From Alkalihalobacterium sp048323755 (lineage in GTDB: Bacteria > Bacillota > Bacilli > Bacillales > Bacillaceae_F), in NCBI RefSeq assembly GCF_048323755.1, contig NZ_JBLWFS010000008.1, forward strand, positions 104,390 through 168,389: a stretch of DNA of 64,000 nt, in the 5' to 3' direction. Both the position numbers and the translations under genes were made by a program. Every line of letters starts with the position of its first letter. The stretch's first letter is position 1. This document shows, in pieces, positions 27,201-34,865 of this stretch. Under the pieces are notes generated by a model that saw nothing but the letters and a program-made list of their open reading frames with translations, was not told the DNA's origin and did no database searches.

Positions 27201-28193
27201 AGATGTTCTTTCAATCAATCTAACTGGTATTTTTATAGACATAAACTGCTTTTCCTTCAAATTAATTTGTTCGAAAAGGAGGCTTGCAGCCGTTTTACCA
27301 ATAAGGGTTGTATCCTGTTTGATCGTCGTTAAGCCAGGGGTCATGTATCTTCCAATTTGAATATCGTCAAAGCCGATGATGGAAATGTCATCTGGTACCT
27401 TTAACCCCGCTTCTTGGATAGCCGTAATGGCACCAATGGCCATCAAGTCTCCAGCCACATAAACGGCTGTAGGTTTATCCTCTAGCTTCAAGAGCTTTTC
27501 CATCGCTTCTTTTCCTCCATCGTAGGTGAAAACTCCACCATCCACGATGTATTCCTTTGGAATAAGAAGGCCATTCTTCTTCATGGCACTCTGAAAGCCC
27601 TTCAACCGTTGTTCTCCTACATACAATTTCTTACTTCCGGATATATGTGCTATTTTTTGGTGGCCTAAGGAATACAAGTAATCGACCGCTAACTCACTGC
27701 CATGGATGTTATCACTGTATACGGCACTAGCACCTCTCATGTCGAGGTCGATCACAACAGATGGAATATCCGATTCCATTAACCGTTCCACTTCTGGTGA
27801 ATTCATATTGGAACAAACGACTACAACCCCATCAACACCTCGATAACGGAAGTGGTCTAAATAGGATTTCGGTTCATTTCCTATATTGTTGGATGCGAAA
27901 AGAAGGTCATAACCTTCCTTCTCTGCAGATTTTTTAAAGCTCTCAATAACAGCATTAAAGAAAGGGTGTTCCATTCCAATTCCTGAATCCTCTACGAAAA
28001 CGACCCCAATTGTCCAAGATTTCTTGGTCGAAAGCGTCCTGGCACTAGAGCTAGGAAAATAACCTAATTCTTCTACAGCTTCGTTTATTATTTTCTTAGC
28101 TTTTTCTCCTACATCGGAGTAGTTATTTAAAACCTTGGAAACAGTACTGATGGAATAGCCTGTCTTTTTGGCGATATCATAAATCGTGGCCAT
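27183..28193 (-). CDS. LacI-family transcriptional regulator
   Basis: This 336-residue regulator has an N-terminal helix-turn-helix (TIYDIAKKTGYSISTVSKVL, about 3-22), the hinge helix SSSARTLS and a periplasmic-binding-like sensor domain (about 60-330). AGGGGG lies before the ATG at 28193. It is encoded inside the glucan locus. The AAAGCGCTTT palindromes in front of four transcription units are its likely operators, with an oligosaccharide of the pathway as likely inducer. CcpA uses similar sequences, so some sites may be shared. Confidence 0.9.
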   Translation of the reverse strand: MATIYDIAKKTGYSISTVSKVLNNYSDVGEKAKKIINEAVEELGYFPSSSARTLSTKKSWTIGVVFVEDSGIGMEHPFFNAVIESFKKSAEKEGYDLLFASNNIGNEPKSYLDHFRYRGVDGVVVVCSNMNSPEVERLMESDIPSVVIDLDMRGASAVYSDNIHGSELAVDYLYSLGHQKIAHISGSKKLYVGEQRLKGFQSAMKKNGLLIPKEYIVDGGVFTYDGGKEAMEKLLKLEDKPTAVYVAGDLMAIGAITAIQEAGLKVPDDISIIGFDDIQIGRYMTPGLTTIKQDTTLIGKTAASLLFEQINLKEKQFMSIKIPVRLIERTSCRPIE

Positions 28194-28245
28194 ACTTAGT
28201 TCCCCCTTTCTCTTAGCTATTGCATAGCTTCCTCAACATCTACGT

Positions 28246-28860
28246 TTAGACTGCATTATATTTTTTGAACACCGAATAGTTAATACTCATCAGCACATAG
28301 GCAAAGACACTAATACCAATGGCAATGAAAATTTTTGGGAAATTAATAGCTACCAACAAGTAAGCCAACAGCCAAACTAGCTGCAACAATGCCGTCATCG
28401 GACGAGCAAACACAAGTCCTGCAGCTGCTTTTAAGTATTGGCTCGTCTTTTTATATTGGAAATGGGCCATTACGGAGAAAGTGTTTAAAAAAGTCATCAC
28501 TGCGATGGTTCCGATTCCGAATATAACGAGATAGATATAGAAGTGAATCGACTCTTGGTAGAAGTACGTAACAAATGAGAAGTTCACATAAATAATATAA
28601 AACACTATTGCAAAGAATGCACCTAGAAGATTCGACCTGACAAATTCCCCTTTATAAAATTTTAAGTAGTTGCTGAAAAGAGGGAAATGCGGATCTCCTT
28701 TTATCCATTCTCTTACCACTCGAAACAAGGCTACCGTCGCTGGCATAAATCCAAACACACCTAGTCCCATTACAAAGAACAACAACCATAAAATGTTTAA
28801 CGCTATGAAGCGATAGACCGTATCTGCGATTAAATAAATGATTCTGCCCAACTTCGTCAC
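28246..28860 (-). CDS. YesL-family (DUF624) membrane protein
   Basis: This protein of about 204 residues has five or six predicted membrane helices. The opening TKLGRIIYLIADTVYRFIAL matches YesL proteins, which are found next to CUT1 sugar ABC importers in Firmicutes; the role is unknown, perhaps in importer function or sensing. The frame runs to a TTG at 28932, but homologous-looking sequence begins near a GTG at 28860; neither has a strong ribosome binding site. It lies between the permease genes and lacI. Confidence 0.75.
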   Translation of the reverse strand: MTKLGRIIYLIADTVYRFIALNILWLLFFVMGLGVFGFMPATVALFRVVREWIKGDPHFPLFSNYLKFYKGEFVRSNLLGAFFAIVFYIIYVNFSFVTYFYQESIHFYIYLVIFGIGTIAVMTFLNTFSVMAHFQYKKTSQYLKAAAGLVFARPMTALLQLVWLLAYLLVAINFPKIFIAIGISVFAYVLMSINYSVFKKYNAV

Positions 28861-28994
28861 CCCGTTTTTTCTCGATGTATGGTGTAGAGAATTTATTTGG
28901 TGTTCCTGTACCTTAGGTGACAGAAACACCAAGAGTTTATACTTTTGAATATAGCTTTAGCATTCTAACTTGCCCAACTGTCTCAATAAACCTA

Positions 28995-29846
28995 TTAACT
29001 CTTCACAGCACCTTCTGACAAGCTTTGAATAAATAATCGATTAAATAATAAGAATACAATAATTAAAGGTACTGTCGCCCAGAACGTTCCAGACATAATC
29101 ATACCATAGTCCATTTGACGAGCGTCATTCAACGCACGTAATGCAACTTGCAGCGTGTGCACTGACGGATCACGTAACACAACAAGTGGCCATAAGAAGT
29201 CGTTCCACACGTGCATGAACACGATGATCCCCAGCGTTGCAAAAGCAGGAAGTATCATTGGTACTACAACATTCCAATAAATTCGGAAGTTAGAGCATCC
29301 GTCAATTTTCGCTGCCTCAATAATTTCATAAGGCACACCGTCTTTAATGTACTGCCTCATCCAAAAGATACCGAATGCATTAATAAGTCCAGGAATGATA
29401 AGTGCTTTAAAGTCATTCAACCATCCAAGAGTCGTGATGATGTAGTACTGCGGAATTAATCCTAACTGCGGTGGCACCATCATCGTCACTAAAATCATTA
29501 CGAACAATACATTTTTCCCTTTAAACTCTAACTTAGCGAACGCATAACCTGCGAGTGAACATAAGAATAGTGTTCCAATCGTAATCGTTGTGGCAACGTA
29601 AAAGGAGTTCCACATTGCTCCGAAGAAATCGATATTGTTCGTTACCTTTTGAAAGTTCTCCACCAAATGTTTCCCAGGTGTAAACGGTGGTGGAACTGCG
29701 TTAATCTCTCTATTTAAGCGAGTCGCCATCACGAACATATAATAAAATGGAAACAGGGAAACTAAAGATCCAACGGTTAAAAATAAGTAGATAGATGCTT
29801 TTTTAATTGAGAATTTCCCTTCTCCAACTTCTTTTTTGACTGCCAT
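28995..29846 (-). CDS. CUT1 sugar ABC transporter permease (MalG type)
   Basis: This 283-residue inner-membrane subunit has six predicted helices. The EAA loop, EAAKIDGCSNFRIYWNVVVP, contacts the ATPase. A GGGGGG site precedes the ATG at 29846. It follows the MalF-type gene after 11 bases. The locus has no ATPase gene, so a shared ATPase such as an MsmX homologue elsewhere must power it. The likely cargo is beta-1,3-gluco-oligosaccharides, inferred from neighbouring enzymes. Confidence 0.93.
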   Translation of the reverse strand: MAVKKEVGEGKFSIKKASIYLFLTVGSLVSLFPFYYMFVMATRLNREINAVPPPFTPGKHLVENFQKVTNNIDFFGAMWNSFYVATTITIGTLFLCSLAGYAFAKLEFKGKNVLFVMILVTMMVPPQLGLIPQYYIITTLGWLNDFKALIIPGLINAFGIFWMRQYIKDGVPYEIIEAAKIDGCSNFRIYWNVVVPMILPAFATLGIIVFMHVWNDFLWPLVVLRDPSVHTLQVALRALNDARQMDYGMIMSGTFWATVPLIIVFLLFNRLFIQSLSEGAVKS

Positions 29847-29857
29847 AATAGTCCCCC

Positions 29858-30775
29858 CTAACTAACTTTTTTCGAACGGCCAATTCGATTCGTAATGAAT
29901 AGGTTAATTGCCGTAAGTGTAATGATGATGAAAAACAGGACAATTGCTGCTGCAGATGCGGTTCCAAATGAATTGTAAACAAATGCATCTCTCCATAGGT
30001 AAGCTACCATAGTAATCCCTTCTTCACGCAAACCTCGTCCTAAGAAAATTAATGGCTCTGTGAATAACTGCAAACTTCCGATCGTTGCTGTGAATACAAC
30101 AAACATCGTAATAGGCTTCAGCATCGGGAGTGTAATGAGACGTATCTGCTGAAAGAGAGTTGCTCCATCCATCTTCGCTGCCTCGTAAAGTTCTCTAGGA
30201 ATACTCTGCATCCCAGCTAAGAAAATAATGGTGTTGTATCCTACCCAACGCCAAAATACCATTGTGGCAATAGCTATTTTTACCGGCCAGTATTCTGCAT
30301 TCCATCGGATTGGACCCATATCAAAAAAGCTCAGAACATAGTTGGCAAATCCAAATGGCTGATTATTAAATACAACCCCGAAGATAATGGCCACAGCTAC
30401 AATTGATGTGATATATGGTAAGAAAATGAACGTTCTAAATGTATTACGGAAACGTATAAGTGTTGAATTTAAAGCAAAAGCGATGATGATCGCTACTATG
30501 ATTTGTGGCAATGTTCCTAGCAAACCGATAATAAACGTATTTTTTATCGCCGAATAGAATACTGGGTCATTAAGAATAAATTTGAAGTTATCGAACCCGT
30601 TGAATGTCATCGGGTTCAAACCATCCCAGCGAAAGAACGATAAATAAAAGCTGAATATCATTGGGAACAATCCAAAAATGGCAAACAAAATAAAGAATGG
30701 AGAGATAAATAAATATGCCGATAAACCAGTTCGTCGTTTCTCAGTTAGCCATTTGGCCTTTTTAGTCGTCTCCAA
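29858..30775 (-). CDS. CUT1 sugar ABC transporter permease (MalF type)
   Basis: This 305-residue membrane subunit has six helices and the EAA loop EAAKMDGATLFQQIRLITLP. The start is a TTG at 30775 with AGGGGG about 8 bases upstream. It is the first permease gene, about 470 bases downstream of the binding-protein gene. That gap holds several stem-loops, which probably keep binding-protein mRNA in excess of permease mRNA. Confidence 0.93.
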   Translation of the reverse strand: METTKKAKWLTEKRRTGLSAYLFISPFFILFAIFGLFPMIFSFYLSFFRWDGLNPMTFNGFDNFKFILNDPVFYSAIKNTFIIGLLGTLPQIIVAIIIAFALNSTLIRFRNTFRTFIFLPYITSIVAVAIIFGVVFNNQPFGFANYVLSFFDMGPIRWNAEYWPVKIAIATMVFWRWVGYNTIIFLAGMQSIPRELYEAAKMDGATLFQQIRLITLPMLKPITMFVVFTATIGSLQLFTEPLIFLGRGLREEGITMVAYLWRDAFVYNSFGTASAAAIVLFFIIITLTAINLFITNRIGRSKKVS

Positions 30776-31243
30776 TGTTGTTACCCCCTAACAGAAAATA
30801 TTTTTATGTTTTTACTATGAATGTAAAGATAAATTTTTAACTTTTAAAACAGTCTAGCTTGACCGCCCATAGACGTTGAGGCACTTTACTCGCCTCAGTG
30901 GGCAGCTAACCATTGGCAATGACACTTTTCTTTCTTGTTGGTTTTCGAGAATGTCCTTGGATAGGAATACAATGCTTCTTATCAGTTTCCAGAATATCTC
31001 TACAGTAAAGCCATCCTCGAAACCAACAAGGTTACTAGTTAGAACAGCTTTATAGAAGAACTTTATAATATGGTGGTTGTCCCGAGATCCTTTTACGACA
31101 ACTTGTAAGCAATGAGAGAAGCTGACACTTTTTTTAAAACCCCACTATGAGTAGTATTCTCATAGTGGGAAAGGATCAACGAAAGCCATTGCCATCGTTT
31201 GAAAAAGTACTTATGGGACACCCACTATTTTTTCATGAAGCTA
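30776..31243. other. Structured 468-base gap between binding protein and permeases
   Basis: No reading frame with a ribosome binding site is seen. The region holds four inverted repeats: TGAGGC/GCCTCA near 30880-30896 inside GCCCA/TGGGC; CTTGTTGGTTTTCGAG (30934-30949) with CTCGAAACCAACAAG (31016-31030); TGGCAATG (30914-30921) with CATTGCCA (31187-31194); and a perfect 11-base stem at 31141-31169. The nesting suggests one large folded RNA. Confidence 0.6.
31141..31169 (-). terminator. Stem-loop after the binding-protein gene
   Basis: CCCACTATGAG (31141-31151) pairs perfectly with CTCATAGTGGG (31159-31169). A stretch rich in A/T with TTTTTT follows on the minus strand. It lies 75 bases after the binding-protein stop codon and is likely a partial terminator or mRNA-stabilising hairpin. 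Confidence 0.65.
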
Positions 31244-32542
31244 TTAGCGTCCGATAATTCTTTCAATTCTTTGAAGCGCAGAGTCCCACTCTTGGCTTAC
31301 GTCTGCACCAGCAGCTACGTTATCAAGTGCTTCTTTCATTTCATCATCTACTGGATAGTATAAACGTCCTTTGTATACTGGTACTACTTGTTGCGCAGCT
31401 TCTGAGAATATTTGAGCCGTAGCAATTCCACCGAAGTAAGCATCTTCATACTCCAAGAATTCTGGCATATCATACACAGCAGGAGCTGATGGGAATAATC
31501 CGTAATCTAAAAATGCTTTTAATTGTTGTTCAGGTGCTGTTAACCACTCAATGAACTTGTAAGCTTCTTCCGCTTGCTCACTTTCAGCTGGTACAGCTAG
31601 GTATGACCCACCCCAGTTTCCAGCTCCTTCAGGCATTGTCGTGAGTGACCAAACTCCAGGTTCTGGACTGTTGTCTTTGATTACACCTTGCATCCAAGCT
31701 GGAGCTAACATTGTTGCGTAAGTTCCTTCACCCATACCAGAAAACCATTCAGGAGTCCAAAGAGGAATATCTCCAACTAAACCTTTATCAAGTAAATTAG
31801 CAACGTACTCAAAACCATCTTTAATTTGGTTGTGCTCAGTCATAATCAACTCGTCATCTGTGTTAAAATATTGCTGCGTTGCTTGATCACGACGTGCGTT
31901 GTAAATAAGCTCACCAGCGTCTGTCATAAGTTTACCCGTTTTGTCTTTAATTTCCTCAGCAACTTTCTCGAAATCATCCCAAGTTGCAACTAATTCAGAA
32001 ACAGCTTCTGGAGAAGATTCGAAACCAGCTTCTTCAAAAACATCTGTACGATAGAACATTACTGTTGGACCAATATCCGTCGGTAATCCAAATAGGAAGT
32101 CGCCATCAGCATTTTCACCGTTTTGGAATACCCAATCAAGATAATTATCTCTTACAGCTTCTGCACCATGGTCAAATAGATTTGTAAATGCATGCTCTGC
32201 ATTACGATATCTCTCAATTTGTGCTTCCTCAATCATCGTGATATCTGGCGCACCAGATCCAGCAGAAATAGAAGTAAATAAGTTGTCGTGTAAGTCATTC
32301 ATGTCACTGTTTTGAAGGTTGATAGATACATGCGGATTCTCTGCAACGTATTCTTCAATTAATTTATCGTACCCAGTGTTACCGAACTCCCAGAATACTA
32401 ATTCCACATCACCATCACCGATTGTTTCTGTCGCCGCGTCATCAACTACGTTCTCTTCTGGAGCATCATCGTTTCCGCCACACGCCGCTAGGAATGAAAC
32501 AGCTAATACTGTCGATGCTGCTAGTTTCAAAAATTTAGACAT
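31244..32542 (-). CDS. CUT1 sugar ABC transporter substrate-binding lipoprotein
   Basis: This 432-residue extracellular solute-binding protein (family 1) has a lipoprotein signal (MSKFLKLAASTVLAVSFLAA, then Cys21 and GG). An acidic linker leads into the binding domain; ITMIEEAQIERYRN, LPTDIGPTVMFYRTDVFEEA and WGGSYLAVPAESEQAEEAY are typical. GGGGGA precedes the ATG at 32542. It captures oligosaccharides at the cell surface, most likely laminarin fragments released by the wall-anchored glucanase. LacI-type palindromes lie 200 and 250 bases upstream. Confidence 0.93.
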   Translation of the reverse strand: MSKFLKLAASTVLAVSFLAACGGNDDAPEENVVDDAATETIGDGDVELVFWEFGNTGYDKLIEEYVAENPHVSINLQNSDMNDLHDNLFTSISAGSGAPDITMIEEAQIERYRNAEHAFTNLFDHGAEAVRDNYLDWVFQNGENADGDFLFGLPTDIGPTVMFYRTDVFEEAGFESSPEAVSELVATWDDFEKVAEEIKDKTGKLMTDAGELIYNARRDQATQQYFNTDDELIMTEHNQIKDGFEYVANLLDKGLVGDIPLWTPEWFSGMGEGTYATMLAPAWMQGVIKDNSPEPGVWSLTTMPEGAGNWGGSYLAVPAESEQAEEAYKFIEWLTAPEQQLKAFLDYGLFPSAPAVYDMPEFLEYEDAYFGGIATAQIFSEAAQQVVPVYKGRLYYPVDDEMKEALDNVAAGADVSQEWDSALQRIERIIGR

Positions 32543-32740
32543 TTTTCTTTTCCCCCTTGAATAAATTTAATTTTTGTTTTTACTAGTGAAACAAGTAACC
32601 CTATCGTAATCCGCTGTTCCATCACCTCCTCAAAAGATCTCTTTTATATAGAGCAAGCTTTCTCATAAAAGGGTTCGATCATAAGCTACCGTCTTGTAGT
32701 AACTCGCATTATTATCTCGGTCCCTTCTATTTTCTCCGTA

Positions 32741-32752
32741 GTAAGCGCTTAC
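32741..32752. promoter_or_regulatory. LacI/CcpA-type palindrome upstream of the binding-protein gene
   Basis: GTAAGCGCTTAC is a perfect 12-base palindrome. It resembles a cre site (two mismatches to TGNAANCGNTNNCA) as well as the local LacI-type sites. A weak promoter (TTGGCT, 16 bases, TATCTA) lies just upstream. Confidence 0.5.
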
Positions 32753-32791
32753 CATAGATACCATTTCACACCATAGAGCCAACATGAACTT

Positions 32792-32807
32792 ACTAAAGCG
32801 CTTTAGT
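32792..32807. promoter_or_regulatory. LacI-type operator upstream of the binding-protein gene
   Basis: ACTAAAGCGCTTTAGT is a perfect 16-base palindrome and the most symmetric of the family in this locus. It lies about 250 bases before the binding-protein start. Confidence 0.7.
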
Positions 32808-32911
32808 TGTCGCGCGAATTCTGAGGCAACACCCCGTCTCAATTAGTAATCGAAATACTATCAAAGCAGGGAGCGCCTCTTGAATTGCCTTTATGACAGT
32901 TAAAATATTTA

Positions 32912-34255
32912 TTATACCTCGAAGAAATTATTTGAGATCGTTTGCTTGTACCAATAGAAACTGTCTTTCTTCGTACGTTCCAAAGTTCGATAATTGACGT
33001 GAACTATTCCAAAACGCATAGTGTATCCTTCAGCCCACTCGAAGTTATCTAGTAAAGACCAAGTTAAATATCCTTTAATATTTACACCTGTTTCCATACT
33101 TCTGTGTAAAGATACTAAGTGCTGTTTTAAATAGTCGACACGCTTGTTATCTTTCACTTGTCCATGCTCTGGTTCGTCATTGTAACAAGATCCATTTTCT
33201 GTAATATAGATCGGCACATCACCATAAGTCTCTCCGATATGCGTTAATACCTTGTAGAAACCTTCGGGGTAGACATTCCAGCCAATATCCGTTTTCAGAT
33301 AACCAGTGTCAACCTTCTCATGGTCGAATAATCCTTCATTTTCCTTATAACGCCCCACACTGCCTGAGTAGTAATTAATACCAAGGAAATCAATTGGCTG
33401 GTGGATGATTTCCATGTCACCTTCTTCGATGTTTAACGTAACACCCTTCTTTTCAAACCAATCTACCATGAACTGTGGGTATGATCCTTTAAATACTGGA
33501 TCAAAGAACCAGTCCATGAAGTAAGCATTAGCACGTTTACAAGCATCAATATCTTCTTGCTTATTACTGTATGGTTCGTTCCACTCCACATTCGGTGCGT
33601 AACCAATTTGCCCTTCCACCCCAAGTTCACGGAAGCGAATGACGGCCTTCCCATGAGCAACATGTAAGTGATGAGCCACATCCACTGCTAATTGAAGATC
33701 TTGATTTCCAGGAGCGTGGATCCCTGCAAAGTTAGATAAAAACGAAACACACCATGGTTCATTAAAAGTAATCCAATGCTTGATTTTCCCTTTGAATTCA
33801 TTAAACATTACTTCAGCATAGTTAATGTAAGCATCAATCGTCTCGCGGTTGGCCCAGCCACCCCTATCTTGAAGTGCTTGAGGAAGATCCCAGTGATAGA
33901 GAGTACACATGGGTTCAATACCCTTCTCTAACAAACTATCTACTAATTGATGATAATAATCTAATCCTTCTTGGTTCAATTCACCAGTACCGTTCGGAAA
34001 AATCCTTGGCCAAGCCACTGAAAAACGGTAGAAATCAACACCTAAATCTTCCATAATTTCAAGGTCTTCATTGTATCTGTGGTAGCTGTCGCAAGCCACA
34101 TCGCCATTGTCACCATTGACGACTTTCCCTGGCGTTTTAGAGAACGTATCCCAAATGGACACCCCTCTTCCTCCTTCATTTACAGCACCCTCAATTTGAT
34201 ATGATGCTGTAGCGACACCCCACTTCATATCTTTCGGAAATTGTATAACAGCCAT
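32912..34255 (-). CDS. GH1 beta-glucosidase
   Basis: This 447-residue cytosolic enzyme hydrolyses beta-glucosides from the non-reducing end. The acid/base is Glu166 in TFNEPWC and the nucleophile is Glu353 in ITENGS. The N-terminal GVATASYQIEGA and WDTFSKTPGKV segments are typical of GH1. The start at 34255 is chosen because AAAGGGG lies 8 bases upstream; the frame is open to 34324. No phospho-sugar binding signature is evident, which fits ABC import of unphosphorylated sugars. It would finish degradation of short laminari-oligosaccharides. Confidence 0.93.
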   Translation of the reverse strand: MAVIQFPKDMKWGVATASYQIEGAVNEGGRGVSIWDTFSKTPGKVVNGDNGDVACDSYHRYNEDLEIMEDLGVDFYRFSVAWPRIFPNGTGELNQEGLDYYHQLVDSLLEKGIEPMCTLYHWDLPQALQDRGGWANRETIDAYINYAEVMFNEFKGKIKHWITFNEPWCVSFLSNFAGIHAPGNQDLQLAVDVAHHLHVAHGKAVIRFRELGVEGQIGYAPNVEWNEPYSNKQEDIDACKRANAYFMDWFFDPVFKGSYPQFMVDWFEKKGVTLNIEEGDMEIIHQPIDFLGINYYSGSVGRYKENEGLFDHEKVDTGYLKTDIGWNVYPEGFYKVLTHIGETYGDVPIYITENGSCYNDEPEHGQVKDNKRVDYLKQHLVSLHRSMETGVNIKGYLTWSLLDNFEWAEGYTMRFGIVHVNYRTLERTKKDSFYWYKQTISNNFFEV

Positions 34256-34316
34256 CTCGAAACCCCTTTCGTAAACTAGTAAAAAAATATAATAATTAAA
34301 ATGATTTACCTCAAAT

Positions 34317-34329
34317 GAAAGCACTTTCG
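34317..34329. promoter_or_regulatory. Degenerate LacI-type site upstream of GH1
   Basis: GAAAGCACTTTCG is an imperfect copy of the locus operator about 65 bases before the GH1 start. Further copies, GAAACCGCTTTC (34458-34469) and CGAAACCACTTTAG (34526-34539), lie upstream. Confidence 0.5.
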
Positions 34330-34382
34330 TAAAAGTGTATTCATTCTAACATTACACAGCAATTTTTATTCTATTATTAATT

Positions 34383-34396
34383 GGAAAACGCTAACA
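34383..34396. promoter_or_regulatory. cre-like site upstream of GH1
   Basis: GGAAAACGCTAACA differs at one position from the CcpA consensus TGNAANCGNTNNCA. It suggests carbon catabolite repression of the glucan locus. Confidence 0.5.
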
Positions 34397-34828
34397 ATTT
34401 CAATTAACTTGTAAGATAACGCTGAAATGTGACCTTTATGTCTGTCATTCATTGCAGGAAACCGCTTTCGTAAATTAATTATAAGTGCCCATAAATTTAA
34501 ATGCAATACTTTTAAAAATTTTTTTCGAAACCACTTTAGTTTTTATGGCCAAATCTTGAACATAATAAAAGCACAATTGTTATGCTATTGAGCTGTTAAT
34601 TATTAAATCATGTATTACTAGAAGCTCACTTGTACTGGCTAAGGCTTTGTTATTTCTAAAATATGTAAATGACTGTAAGTGAAATAGAGTATTCGGGTAA
34701 TCTTCTAGAACAGCTTAAAAATAAAGAGAAATTTTGATCCATTAAGCTGATTTCTCTTCTAAGAATAATTCTACTACTCTAATTTCGTTGTTATTTTGAT
34801 TATAAGTTGCAAATATGACAGAAGTAAA

Positions 34829-34856
34829 AACCGCCGTCAATAAACTGACGGCGGTT
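34829..34856 (-). terminator. Terminator after katG
   Basis: AACCGCCGTCA (34829-34839) pairs perfectly with TGACGGCGGTT (34846-34856). The minus strand then runs into TTTTAC. It lies 10 bases after the katG stop codon. Confidence 0.9.
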
Positions 34857-34865
34857 ACCTTTAAT

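Larger units (their letters stand above)
34256..34865. other. 610-base gap between GH1 and katG with several regulatory-like sites
   Basis: The GH1-proximal half has LacI-type half-palindromes and a cre-like site. The katG-proximal half has a stem of AAGAGAAAT (34724-34732) with ATTTCTCTT (34750-34758), a competing AGCTTAA/TTAAGCT pair, and the katG terminator. No convincing gene is seen. Confidence 0.5.
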
